47,458 nt of DNA, taken from positions 1-47,458 of the forward strand of contig AJWJ01000136.1 in NCBI GenBank assembly GCA_000277445.1, given 5' to 3'. Positions within the stretch are counted from its first letter, which is position 1. Each line of letters begins with the position of its first letter. The notes under the pieces were generated by a model. That model saw only the letters and a list, made by a program, of their open reading frames with translations, was not told where the DNA came from and did not search any database. This document shows positions 1 to 10,138 of this stretch, one piece after another. A program made the position numbers and the translations under genes. This DNA comes from Polysphondylium violaceum (taxonomy: Eukaryota; Evosea; Eumycetozoa; Dictyosteliales; Dictyosteliaceae).

Positions 1-113
1 AAAAAAAAAAAAAAAAAAATTAGATAAAAATTTTTCAAACTTTCTTTCACTCACGCTCTCGCTGTACATATCGATTTTTTGCACATTAAACAGCAGCACT
101 ATATACACAAACA
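1..113 (+). promoter_or_regulatory. 5' leader of NDUFS7, truncated by the window edge
   Basis: The window opens in an A homopolymer. A C/T-rich leader and then an A/C-rich stretch run directly into the ATG at 114, which is the usual context of dictyostelid start codons. The upstream promoter lies outside the window. No coding signal is seen. Confidence 0.4.
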
Positions 114-647
114 ATGTCAGCAGGTCAACATTTATCTAAACTTTTAGCTACATCATTCAAACAAGCCCCACCAAGCAATGCACCAGAGATTATTATCTCT
201 AAATTGGACGGATTGGTAAATTGGGCTCGTGCAGGCTCTTTCTGGCCAATGACATTTGGTCTTGCCTGTTGTGCAGTAGAAATGATGCAAGCATACGCTG
301 CCAGATACGATATGGATCGTTTTGGTGTTATTCCTCGTGCATCTCCACGTCAATCTGATTGTATTATCGTTGCAGGTACCCTCACCAACAAGATGGCACC
401 CGCTCTCAGAAAAGTATATGATCAAATGCCAAATCCAAGATACGTAATCTCTATGGGTTCTTGTGCAAATGGTGGTGGTTATTATCATTACAGTTATTCA
501 GTTGTCAGAGGTTGTGATCGTATTATTCCAGTCGATGTTTATATTCCAGGTTGTCCTCCAACTGCTGAAGCTTTTGTTTATGGTGTACTTCAACTTCAAA
601 AGAAAATTAGAAGAGAACAAAATCTCTTGTCTTGGTGGAGAAAATAA
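114..647 (+). CDS. ndufs7: NADH dehydrogenase (ubiquinone) Fe-S protein 7, complex I PSST/NuoB subunit
   Basis: This is a single-exon gene for a 177-residue subunit of respiratory complex I. The protein carries cluster N2, the last 4Fe-4S centre before ubiquinone. The family's cluster ligands are visible: the tandem Cys52-Cys53 in GLACCAVEM, Cys117 in MGSCANGGG and Cys147 in [10 protein letters not shown]. The RASPRQSD segment near residue 75, close to the quinone site, is also present. The N-terminal 25 residues are Ser/Ala/Lys-rich with few acidic residues, as expected for a short mitochondrial targeting sequence. The length fits nuclear-encoded homologues, which are slightly longer at the N-terminus. 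The gene converges on MED31. Family identity is certain from motifs; mitochondrial import is inferred. Confidence 0.96.
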   Translation: MSAGQHLSKLLATSFKQAPPSNAPEIIISKLDGLVNWARAGSFWPMTFGLACCAVEMMQAYAARYDMDRFGVIPRASPRQSDCIIVAGTLTNKMAPALRKVYDQMPNPRYVISMGSCANGGGYYHYSYSVVRGCDRIIPVDVYIPGCPPTAEAFVYGVLQLQKKIRREQNLLSWWRK

Positions 648-1108
648 GTGTTGTAGTTTATTATTATCATCATCATTATCAATTAATAATAATAGTAGTA
701 ATCAATCAACAACCAATCTTTCTTTTTGTCAATTTTACATCACCTTCATCATCATACAAACATATATACAACACATACACATATATCTTTTTTTTTTTTT
801 TTTAATTTAAACATTAAGCTGTTTAATGATAACAACAATAACAAAGAAACAGCAATAGTCATTTACCAATCATACCAACCAAACATCATCATCAACCCTT
901 AAATTTCTTTTTTTTGTACATTTTAGCAACCGATGACTAAGCAATGAGAGAAAGAACAGAAAAAGATATCCAAACAACAATCATATAAAACATGTAAACA
1001 AAAAATAAAAATAAAAAAAAAAGATTAAATAATAGCAAAGTTCATATGATAGTCTATTTATTCATTTATTAATTATACACAAAGTTTTATTTCTCTATTT
1101 ATTATCTA
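648..1108. other. Convergent 3' spacer between NDUFS7 and MED31
   Basis: Both flanking genes end here. The stretch is A/T-rich with several AATAAA-like words (for example around 1003-1020) suitable as poly(A) signals for either strand. No open frame with protein-like composition and no RNA gene is seen. Confidence 0.6.
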
Positions 1109-2164
1109 TTATATAGTTGGAGTGGTGATAGTAGGATTTACAAAAGCAGTATTGGTTGAATCTTGAGGTGTAGGTTGTTTTTGTTGTTGCTGTTGTTGCT
1201 GTTGTTGTTGTTGTAATTGTTCTTGTTGTAATTGTTCTTCTTTTATAGACATACGATTATTTCTATAATATTGCCAATGATAAAATTGTTGTTCGTGAAT
1301 AAAATCTGTTGAAACAACATGATTCAACTCTTGTCTAAATCTTTCTTCTTGTAATAGATCTAAAAAATATAAACTTTGAGGATAAACAATAAACTTTGCA
1401 TATTCTGGTTTTTTCCAATACAATAAATATTTCAAGTAATTTACAAATGCTTTATCTTGAAAATATCGATTTTGTGCTAAATCTATATAATACATAGATG
1501 ATCAGAATTAATACATTATATTATCATCATGATGGTTGAGTAGATGTTGTATATATTTACAATTTAAATATCGAGGATTAGATAAACATTGAATAAATTC
1601 TAATTCCATAATGAAACGAATGTGATTTGCTTCCTCTTCCTCTGTCATTGGTGTTGGTGGTTGTTCTTCTTTTTCATCTTTATCTTGTTTGTCCTCCTGT
1701 TCTTCTTTTTCTTTTAAATCATCTTGATTATCTTTTTCTTGTTCTTCTTTTTCTCTATCTTCCTCTTCTTCTTCTTTATCACTCACTATAGTATCCTGTT
1801 CTTTTCTTTCCTCCTCTTGTTTCTCTTCCTTTTTATCATCATCACCAACATCCATGACAACTTCTTTATCTTGTTGTGTTTCTTCCTTATCAACTAGGAT
1901 CTTTTCTTCTTCTTGTTCTTTTCTTTCCTGTTCCTGTTCCTGTTTATCTTCTTTCTTCGTATCATCATCATCAACATCCACCATTACAACCTCTTTATCA
2001 TCTTTATTATCTGGAGAAGTGACTGTTGTTTGAGGTGGCGGTGTTTTTTCTTTAATCTCTTCAATATCAACATTTGTAGTGACCTTTGGTTGCTCAACAG
2101 CCATAGCATGGCCATCGTCCTCTTTTACTTTAGGTGCACTCTTTGCTGCTCTTCTCCTACTCAT
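1109..2164 (-). CDS. med31: Mediator complex subunit 31 (SOH1) with a long acidic N-terminal extension
   Basis: There are two exons on the minus strand, 2164-1561 and 1482-1109, with a 78-nt intron at 1483-1560. Splicing restores the family core NPRYLNYLAQNRYF across the junction. The protein is 325 residues. Roughly residues 181-277 are the complete Med31 domain (RFIMELEFIQCLSNPRYLN, then AFVNYLKYLLYW, then EQQFYHWQYYRNNR). The domain is the Mediator middle-module subunit that links RNA polymerase II to activators. Residues 10-175 are an unusual Glu/Asp/Lys-rich, low-complexity extension, and a Gln run follows the domain. Most Med31 proteins are little more than the domain. The gene diverges from VPS28. 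Identity is secure; the role of the extension is unknown. Confidence 0.93.
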
Positions 2165-2582
2165 AGTCTCGTCTATTTATATGTATATGATGTGGAATAT
2201 GAAAAATAATTTATTTTTTTTATTTTTTTTCTAAAATTGTATCTTGAAATAGGTTTTCAAAAGGGGTAAATAATTTGTTCTATAACTATCAAATAGCTTA
2301 AAATTGTATAATAATCAAGCCCTAAGTGAATCCAATTTTATAAAAAAAAAAAAGGGATAAACTTGTATTCTTCATTTTTCGAGAGATTGTGAAAAAATAA
2401 AAAATAATAAAAAAAAGAAAAAATATATTTTTTCACCCTTATCCATTATATATCCACATAGTTTCAAAAGAAATCTTCTTTTTCTTCTCTATTTTCTGTC
2501 CTATTTATAATCGACAAACACACACACACATATTTATATATAAGCACACAAACACACAATTATATAAATACAATAACAGAAT
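2165..2582. promoter_or_regulatory. Divergent promoter spacer, MED31 / VPS28
   Basis: This 418-bp spacer separates two start codons on opposite strands. It holds long T and A runs and TATA-like stretches (for example around 2531-2545), followed by CA-rich leader sequence before the VPS28 ATG. It is presumably a shared or back-to-back promoter. No discrete operator is recognised. Confidence 0.45.
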
Positions 2583-3906
2583 ATGTATAATTATCCAGGC
2601 AACACAAACAATAAGCCTACCTCAAATAATGTAGATATACCATCATATCATAGAACAAATGTAGTTGCTTCAAATAGTTTTGGTGAGCCCCCTCCTCCTG
2701 TATGTTATGTTATTATTATTTATTTACATATAAAATAGGTTAGTATTAACAAATATACAACACAGTACTCGTTTAGTCCTTCTGCAGTGGGATATCTTAA
2801 AAACACAACACCTCAAAAGAGTACAGCTTTGTAAGTGTTTTTTATATAATTGTAATTCAAAGAAATAGAAAGATACATATGGAACACAGCAGGTACAGGT
2901 TATTAATTCTATTTATTCATTTTAGAGGACCACCCGATAAGAATAATCATGTGTCGACTAGTCCACCTATACATCATGGAACTTATTATACCAATAACAA
3001 TTATCAACAATCTCCTCCACATCAACAACCTCAACAACAACAACCAAAACCTCAACAACAACCACAACAACCTCAACAACCTCAACAACAACCACAATTA
3101 CTAAATCAATCTTCATTACAAAATATGAAAGAAATTAAACTTTGTAACAATAATATCGAAAGAGAAATGTATGATAATTTAGCAGAACTCTATTCAATTA
3201 TCAAAGTAACAGAACATTTAGAAAAAGCATATATAAGAGACGATGTTGTACCCAAAGACTATACAACTGCATGTTCAAAACTTATAGCACAATTTAAATC
3301 TTCACAAAATCTCGTTAAAGATCATGCTCCAAATATTTCTCAATTTATGAAAGATTATGATTTAAACTGTAAAGCAGCATGTATGTGTCAATGCTATTTA
3401 CAATCGTTGATAGTTGATATTTCCATTGTATTAACACAATACCTATTATACTATATAGTTGATAGATTAGTTATTAAAGGTTTCCCATCAACTTTAGAAC
3501 ATAGCACACAAACAGAATCAAGTGATTCTACAATGGCAAAGTAATACCATTATTTATACTCATATATCTCTCTCTATTGAATCAAATACTAATATTAATA
3601 TATTTAATTTTAATAATTAGAAATGTTGCTGAAGCAGTACAAAACTTTATTACCACTATGGATTCAATTAGATTAAAACTTGTAGCAGTAGATGGTATCT
3701 ATCCATTACTTAGTGATTTAATGGAAAGTTTAAATAGAAATACATGGTTAGGTCCAAACTTTGAAGGTAAAGAGAAAATTAAAAATTGGATTTCAATTTT
3801 AAATCAAATGAAAGCAACTGATGAATTGGATGATGAACAATCAAGACAATTGTTGTTTGATTTAGATAGTAGTTACAATGTATTTTATAAAGCGATCAAA
3901 AGTTGA
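2583..3906 (+). CDS. vps28: VPS28, ESCRT-I subunit
   Basis: The five-exon model is 2583-2699, 2766-2830, 2926-3380, 3459-3540 and 3621-3906, giving 334 residues. The N-terminal third is Pro/Gln-rich with a PPPP stretch. It is followed by the VPS28 N-terminal core (NNIEREMYDNLAELYSII, then EKAYIRDDVV, then CSKLIAQFKSS). The C-terminal four-helix domain that binds ESCRT-II/III follows (MDSIRLKLVAVDGIYPLL and DELDDEQSRQLLFDLDSSYN). VPS28 helps sort ubiquitinated cargo into multivesicular bodies. The first acceptor is ambiguous: 2738 gives a 39-nt intron and nine extra residues, while 2765 gives a 66-nt intron with an upstream TATTAAC branch-like site, which I prefer. The 78-nt third intron (3381-3458) has no stop and is a multiple of three, so it is easily mistaken for coding. 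Confidence 0.92.
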
Positions 3907-4352
3907 TCTTGACAACAACAACAACAACAAACTATGTATCTTGTGTTTAAAGAAAATAATAATTAAAATAAACCAGTACGAGTTGCAATATAATAAACTC
4001 TCTCCTCTATGATAAAAATGATATAGTCATTTTTTGTTTTTTCGTTTTATTTACAAAATGTGTATGTGAGATTGTTTATTAATGGTTCTCTTTAAAAAAA
4101 AAAAGAGATTAAATGTGTTTGTGTATATTATATAATAAACTCTTTTAAAATGTGTGCTATACATGTGATATTCAAGAAAGATAGTTTCTTTTCTTTCTTT
4201 CTTTCTTTTTGTCTTTTTCCTCTCCCTTCCTTCAGTGTCCTCTTTTGTTTTCCTATACATATATACGAGTGTTTATATATGTATATCCTAATAATAATAT
4301 ATGTTGTTGTGTGATGCTATTGTCATTTGTTGATGGTTTCTGATATCTATAT
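3907..4352. other. Convergent 3' spacer between VPS28 and SPT4
   Basis: A CAA run follows the VPS28 stop. Then come A/T-rich sequence and a CTTT/TTTC-rich stretch (4190-4240). No gene is seen. Frames here are low-complexity shadows. Confidence 0.55.
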
Positions 4353-4772
4353 TTAGTATCTACCTCTGCTGCCAACACTAGTTGGTTCAGCATCGGTTGA
4401 TAATGCATAACATCCTGGTACACGTCTTTCCAAACGTTGTCTTCTTGCAATCCAACTTTCTGATGGCTTCATAAGTGCGATCAAACTAAATATATGTATG
4501 TATAGAGTATAATATTTAAATTAGTTTACAAAACAACACAAATGTATGATTATCATTGATTGATTATGATAATACCCTTCAAAATTTGGAGTTGTATTAT
4601 TATTAATTCTTTCTTTATCACCTCTGAGATTCAAATTCTTTTCACAATTTTCACAACCAAAATCATAAAATTGTTCATAGGTCTTTACCAAACCACAATC
4701 TAAACAAGCACGTGTTCTCTTAAATGAAGTTGGTACGATACTTGGTCTAGATTCACTATTCTTTCTACTCAT
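4353..4772 (-). CDS. spt4: Transcription elongation factor SPT4 (DSIF small subunit)
   Basis: Two exons (4772-4576, 4485-4353) flank a 90-nt intron and encode 109 residues, typical of the family. The N-terminal zinc finger is complete: Cys23-x2-Cys26 in RACLDCGL and Cys40-x2-Cys43 in FGCENC. After the junction the frame continues LIALMKPSESWIARRQR and then VPGCYAL, the conserved Spt4 C-terminal part that packs on the Spt5 NGN domain. The SPT4-SPT5 complex clamps RNA polymerase II and supports processive elongation in the nucleus. The second exon is invisible as an ATG-initiated frame and is placed by the splice junction. The 3' end converges on VPS28. Confidence 0.94.
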
Positions 4773-6045
4773 TTTAACTATTACTATCTATCTATCTATC
4801 TTGTTGTTGTGGTTATTTGTATGCTTGAATGATAATAGAAAGCTTGTGAGATGAAAGAGCCCAAATGCAATCTAAAGAATCGATAATTTATTTCTTGAAA
4901 AAAATAAATTAAAAAAAAAAAAAAAAAAAAACAAAAAAAAAAAAAAAACTAATACGCATATTTATTTATTGCTGTTGTTGCACTCATTAATACTTCAAGA
5001 ATAAAATAAATGTTGTTTGGTACAATTACAATTATTCGAGCTCAGCTAACTCTAGTTGCAAAATTGAAAAGAAAAAAAAATCAAGTTTGGATAGAGTAAT
5101 ATTTCTTAGTCGTTGTAAATAAATAACTGGCGACTAACTAAAATACTTGAGTAATGCAATGACTAAAACGACAGAATAATAATAGATAAGTCGTAAGAGG
5201 GAGTGAGGTTTAGCAATACAAAAAAATAATATTACCTAGATTCCTAAATAGTTAGTTCTCTCAACTACTGATATGGAAGAGCATTACGATTATTACCTCT
5301 TTTAGCCGTTAACACACACTTCACTGGTAAATACTTTAACGGTGTGAACAGGGGTACGTTACCATTTTTTAAAATTGAGGGTATTTGAAAATTTTGCAAA
5401 AAAAAAAATATTTGACAAAAAAAAAAAATTAAAAAAAACAAAATTTTTTTTTTCACTAATTTTATCTTTTATTTTATTTTGTCAATACACACCTTGCAAT
5501 ATGTAAGTCGATTTAAAAATTTTCATTTCATTTACAGCACCACTTTCTCACCCCTTGTGGCTATCTATTTCTGTTGTGTGTTTTTGAGATTATAATAATA
5601 TTCCCCAACAGAATATATGCACACACAATGTTGTCTTTACAACACATGATCTCTTGTGCCACAAGGACACTTCGACTTCGACAGCGCCATACCAATAAAT
5701 GAGAATACAAAAAAAAAAAATTAAAAATTATTTCATAATATTAAAAAAATATATTTTTTTATTTTTTTTTCATTTTTCATAGTCAATATATTAAGTTCAC
5801 CACCTCACACACGCTTTTCGAGTTTATAAAGATATTAATTATTCGCAAATATACTAATACCGATATAACACTACTATTCGTTATCTTGTGTACTACCACA
5901 AACCCATCACCATCATTGCTTCCTCATTGGTGTGCGATTTAGTAGTATAGATTTCTTTTCTTCTTTTTTTTTTTTCCTATTGTTTATTTCCCTCAACACA
6001 TACACAATACAATCTCTTTGAAAAAAGAAAAGATACAGAGTAGTT
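4773..6045. other. 1.3-kb spacer between SPT4 and the Gln-rich gene
   Basis: No convincing coding sequence is seen. The spacer holds two near-pure poly(A) blocks (about 4910-4950) and a block of more balanced composition at about 5240-5370. It also has three small inverted repeats: TTAGTCG/CGACTAA at 5106-5112 and 5131-5137; CCGTTAA/TTAACGG at 5306-5312 and 5336-5342; and CCTTGTGGC/GCCACAAGG at 5553-5561 and 5658-5666. It must contain the promoters of both divergent genes. A small non-coding RNA in the 5.2-5.7 kb part is possible but unproven. Confidence 0.5.
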
Positions 6046-7362
6046 ATGGACGACCAGTTAATTGATAGATCGTACTTTACTACATTATATAAGCAAATTA
6101 GATTACAAGAGTTTTTGGAAGTCGCCCACACTATCCTTCAGGATCGTCTTGAGAATGGATATGGAAAAACAGTAAAGGGCGTACCATTGGGTTGCTTGCC
6201 AGTCGAGTTGTTTAGAGAGCATTTCTCTGGATTTAGATATTGGAGAAGTTACACCAAAGAAAGAGTTGCCTTTATCAACAATGAAAAGGTCAATGTACAA
6301 CATCTTTATTTTACTTTTAACGCTAGATCAGGCTTTCCAACTCTCTCTCAGGGAAAAGAGTGGATAAAGAAAAAGATTGAAAAGAAGGATGCAAATGCCG
6401 TCATACATGAATATCAAAAAGTCACTTTTATCATTAGCATTAGAGACACTCGCGTAGAATGTGATTTCAAAATGTCTACTGCTCCATTCCTTACAGAGTT
6501 ACAACAATATCAACAACAACAACAGCAACAAGCACAACAAGCTCAACAAATTCTACAACAACCTAATCAACAACAACCTAATCAACCACAACAAGTACAA
6601 CAAGTACAACAACCTAATCAACAACAACAACCTAATCAATCACAACAAATTCAACAGCAACAACCTAATCAGCCACAACAACTTCAACAACAACAACCCA
6701 ATCAACAAGTTCAACAACAACCACAAATGGGTTATATTCAACAACAACAACCACAACCTAACCAACAAGTTTTACAACAACAATATGCTCAAAATATGCA
6801 GCAACAACAATACCAACAAACTTTACAACAACAACAATTACAACAAATGCAATTACAACAACAAAATTTACAACCTCAACAAGCTCAACAACATTCACCT
6901 GTTCATAGTTCGCCACCAAATATAATGGTTAAACAAGAAAATATTCAACAACAACCACAACAACCACAAATGCAACATCCTTATCAAAACGCAAATAATA
7001 TAAATAATGGAGGTCAAATGACAAACACTATATATAAACAAGAAAATATTCAACAACAACCTGTTGTATCTGTCATTAATAATGGTACAAGTCCCCAACT
7101 TGGAGGAGCACCACAACAAATAAATATGAATCAACAACAACAAATGAATAATTTAAATTTAAATAATAGTCCAAACAACAATAGTAACAGCGGCAACTTA
7201 AATAGTAGTAATACAAATGTACAATCTAATACAAGCACGAGCTCAAATCCAAGTGCCTCTTCACCTCTAAACAATAATCACAATAGTCCACCCTCAACTC
7301 CAACAAACTCTTCACCGTCATCTTCAGAGTCAAATACTCCAAATTCTTCTGTAACAAAATAA
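6046..7362 (+). CDS. Gln/Asn/Pro-rich protein with a conserved-looking N-terminal domain, function unknown
   Basis: This single open frame encodes 438 residues. I do not recognise the family. Residues 1-145 are ordinary, mixed-composition sequence that looks globular and helical (it includes YKQIRLQEFLEVAHTILQDR and YWRSYTKERVAF). From about residue 150 the protein is low-complexity: Gln runs with PNQQ repeats, then Asn/Ser/Pro-rich sequence to the end. The short phrase KQENIQQQP occurs twice; the first copy is preceded by Val, giving a psi-K-x-E SUMO-type site. Such architecture is common in dictyostelid transcription-related proteins, but that is inference only. The ATG lies in A-rich context with no better upstream start. 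Confidence 0.75.
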   Translation: MDDQLIDRSYFTTLYKQIRLQEFLEVAHTILQDRLENGYGKTVKGVPLGCLPVELFREHFSGFRYWRSYTKERVAFINNEKVNVQHLYFTFNARSGFPTLSQGKEWIKKKIEKKDANAVIHEYQKVTFIISIRDTRVECDFKMSTAPFLTELQQYQQQQQQQAQQAQQILQQPNQQQPNQPQQVQQVQQPNQQQQPNQSQQIQQQQPNQPQQLQQQQPNQQVQQQPQMGYIQQQQPQPNQQVLQQQYAQNMQQQQYQQTLQQQQLQQMQLQQQNLQPQQAQQHSPVHSSPPNIMVKQENIQQQPQQPQMQHPYQNANNINNGGQMTNTIYKQENIQQQPVVSVINNGTSPQLGGAPQQINMNQQQQMNNLNLNNSPNNNSNSGNLNSSNTNVQSNTSTSSNPSASSPLNNNHNSPPSTPTNSSPSSSESNTPNSSVTK

Positions 7363-7822
7363 ATTATTAAATAAATAAATTATATATTTTTTTTTTGAAA
7401 AACAGATTAGTAGTCATTTTATTTCTTTTATCCCAATCAAATATTATTATCATATCACAATATCATTATTAGACTTATCATTGAAATGATAGATCTATGA
7501 TATTCTTTTTTTAGTAGTATTTTTAATTCAAATAAAACGATTAAACAAACACAAAACATGGTCAATGTAAAATAAATTTCGATAATGAAGATTTTCGATT
7601 TTCATTTTCTAAAAAAAGAAAAATTTACCTAAAAAAGTAAAAAAAAAAAACAAACAAAACAATACATCTCAATCTCTTTTTTATCAAATTTAGATAAAAA
7701 AAATAAATTTATTTATATTTTTATTATTAAAAATTCAAGCAAACTAGGCCTACTTAAGTCGAGGCAATGGAAAAAAGAGAATCATTTTGCATTAACATTT
7801 TCATGTAAATAGTAAATATAAC
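7363..7822. other. Spacer between the Gln-rich gene and the CsbD-like gene
   Basis: This is A/T-rich DNA holding the terminator of the upstream gene and the promoter of the downstream gene. A small hairpin, TATCATT/AATGATA with a 2-nt loop, sits at 7476-7491. Nothing else is recognised. Confidence 0.5.
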
Positions 7823-8822
7823 ATGTCTACCTCTCACTATAACATAACTAAACAAACTGGAAATACCTTTGTGTATACTCCAAACTCTCCAATTGTTACC
7901 TCACATGCCAGTGAAGTATCTCCAAGATTACATTCTCAACTTTCAAATGAAAAAGTAGTCAAAACTGAAAGAGGTAAATATTATTAATAATAGTTACAAT
8001 TAAATAACCAACACTAATTTGAACTTTATTATAGTTGTTGAAGAAAAAACTTTCACCACTACCGCTGCTCCACTTGCTACTGCCCCACTTACCGCTGGAG
8101 CTCTTCCAACTAGTTCAATTCCAATCCCTCCACCTCTTCCAACTTGGAGAGTCAAGAATTATACTTTACCATCTAATAGTTATACTTCTGGTTTTGCCAA
8201 CAATCTTCTTCTTCAAAAAGGTAAATTACATCATGTTCCAGCCCCAATTGAAAAGAAATGGTTGGTTGATGAAACCCCAACTTCCACTGGTCCTTCAAAG
8301 ATTTTAAATAATGAACAAAAATCATCATCAATGAAAACTGGAGACACTACCACCACCACAAGCAAATCCTCCACCTTCCAAAAAACTGACGATGGAATGT
8401 TGAAAAAGACTGAGAGATCTGAAACCAAGACCACTACAACCATTCCAAAAGATCCACATGTCTTTGATGATATCTCTAGAGATAAAGGTATGGCAGGTAC
8501 CACAACTGGTCCAACCACCTCTGCCACTAGACCAGTTTCATCATCTACTTATCCAGCTAATAGCTCTACTTATCCAGCTAGTAGCTCTACTCATCCATCT
8601 TCCACTGGTCATACCACCACCGGTGCTCTTGCCTCTGACCATTACACAGAGCCACACAAGCCATCTCAAATCAAACATGTCAAAGGTATCATCAAGGAAA
8701 AGTTTGGTCACATCACCAAGAACCAAAGAATGGAAGAGAATGGTAAAGTTTTGGAAGCTCAATTTGAAAAAGAGAAATTTGATTATGACACATATCAACA
8801 CAACTCTGGTGTAAAGAAGTAA
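7823..8822 (+). CDS. Ser/Thr/Pro-rich protein with a C-terminal CsbD-like motif
   Basis: Two exons (7823-7973, 8035-8822) separated by a 61-nt intron encode 312 residues. The short first exon begins MSTSHYNITKQTGNTFVYTP and is out of frame with the second until spliced (AGA-G|TT-GTT). The middle is Thr/Ser/Pro-rich, with a tandem SSTYPA-type repeat near residues 224-240. The C-terminal segment (about residues 264-300: HVKGIIKEKFGHITKNQRME, then ENGKVLEAQ) matches the K(G)xxKEKxGxxTxxxxMxxxGK pattern of CsbD-family general-stress proteins, known mainly from bacteria and fungi. No catalytic function is known for that family. The match is by eye, so the assignment is moderate. Confidence 0.7.
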
Positions 8823-8949
8823 ATGAATATATCTATCTCTTTAATTCTTATAAATAAATATTTTTTAATTTCATTTTCTTAGAAAAAAAAAATTTTTTAT
8901 TTGACATTTTAATTTTTATTTTTTTTATTTTTTTTATTATTATTAAGAT

Positions 8950-10038
8950 ATGGATTTAAATCAACAACAACAAGATGAACAAGATCAACAATTGCAACAA
9001 GAACCACAACAATATACAGGGTTAGAATTAATATTTTATGAATTCCAATTGCTGGGATCTGACAATGTAGATCGATTCCTACGCGCAGGGTTTAAAACAG
9101 TAGAGGATATACTTATATCTAATGAATATCATATTCACAAGGCTGTAAATATACCCATTGAGGTGGTTGTAAAGATACTCAAGAATCTTAGAAGAATATT
9201 CAACAGTACCATTGTGGATGGCAATCAGTTCACATCTGATATACTCAATGGCTCATTACTGTTTTCTACAGGCTCATCGTCATTGGATGCAATCACGGGC
9301 GGTGGATACATGACTGGTGAGATTATAGAGTTTATCGGACCCACTTCATGCGGAAAGACACAGATTTGCATGCAGTCTGTGTTTAATCTTAGCTACAAGT
9401 ATCAGCTCAATGCAATCTATATCGATAGTTCGGGATCGTTTTCATCTGATCGTATTATCGAGATGTTTAGGTCAAATGTAGAGGCGGCCAATCCTTCACT
9501 CGAATTCCACGAAACTCAGTCAATGATGATACCTCTCCTCGAAAGAATCAAAGTGTACACTTGCTTTGATGCCAGTCAGTTGATGGAGCTCTTGATTAAG
9601 ATCAGCAGTAATCTCGAGAAAAAGAAACTAGACAACAACTATTCCAATCAAAGAATGATTGTAATAGATTCCATTGGTATATTATTCTCTCCCATCATTG
9701 GTGGGAAACAAACTCATGGACATTATACAATGATGATGATCTCTCGTTTAATGAAGACCATTGCAAACACCTATCAAATTACTTTTATCCTGACAAATAA
9801 CACTGTAGAAAGTAATTTTAACAATAGTAACAGTGCCAATAACAATAATAATAGTAATAGTCACAATAAACCAGCTTTGGGTGAAGCTTGGAGCGCTGTG
9901 GCTAATCATAGATTCATGATTACAAATACATATACCAATGATGAATTAGAAGATCGTTCTATCTATGTCTATAGGTCCACTAGATTAAAAGTAGATCAAA
10001 TGGTTGATTTTTCAATTTCTTCCTTTGGTATTTCCTAA
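8950..10038 (+). CDS. rad51D: RAD51-family recombinase, best fit RAD51D paralogue
   Basis: This intronless gene encodes 362 residues. After a Gln-rich leader comes a helix-hairpin-like N-terminal domain (FLRAGFKTVEDILISN). The RecA/RAD51 ATPase core follows, with Walker A GPTSCGKT at 130-137 and Walker B MIVIDS at about 236-241. The late motif KPALGEAWSAV resembles the KPALG-x-x-W segment characteristic of RAD51D and argues for that paralogue over RAD51, DMC1 or XRCC2. RAD51D acts in the BCDX2 complex in homologous recombination. An Asn/Ser run (about residues 293-315) interrupts the region equivalent to DNA-binding loop L2, just before KPALG. Family membership is certain; the paralogue is likely. 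Confidence 0.82.
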   Translation: MDLNQQQQDEQDQQLQQEPQQYTGLELIFYEFQLLGSDNVDRFLRAGFKTVEDILISNEYHIHKAVNIPIEVVVKILKNLRRIFNSTIVDGNQFTSDILNGSLLFSTGSSSLDAITGGGYMTGEIIEFIGPTSCGKTQICMQSVFNLSYKYQLNAIYIDSSGSFSSDRIIEMFRSNVEAANPSLEFHETQSMMIPLLERIKVYTCFDASQLMELLIKISSNLEKKKLDNNYSNQRMIVIDSIGILFSPIIGGKQTHGHYTMMMISRLMKTIANTYQITFILTNNTVESNFNNSNSANNNNNSNSHNKPALGEAWSAVANHRFMITNTYTNDELEDRSIYVYRSTRLKVDQMVDFSISSFGIS

Positions 10039-10138
10039 AGAGAAATAAACATCCTACGCACTACATATATATTTAACTGTACATAACAACTCTATCTATC
10101 GATCTACTATTATTATATTAATTATTTTTTATTATTAT

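Noticed and set aside
463-810. A second plus-strand frame overlapping the end of NDUFS7
   Set aside because: It is a shadow of the NDUFS7 coding sequence running into T-rich 3' flank; composition is not protein-like.
5265-5456. Minus-strand 63-codon frame in the SPT4 upstream spacer
   Set aside because: Half of it is Lys/Phe/Leu translation of A/T homopolymers. The rest has no recognisable family, splice context or good start.
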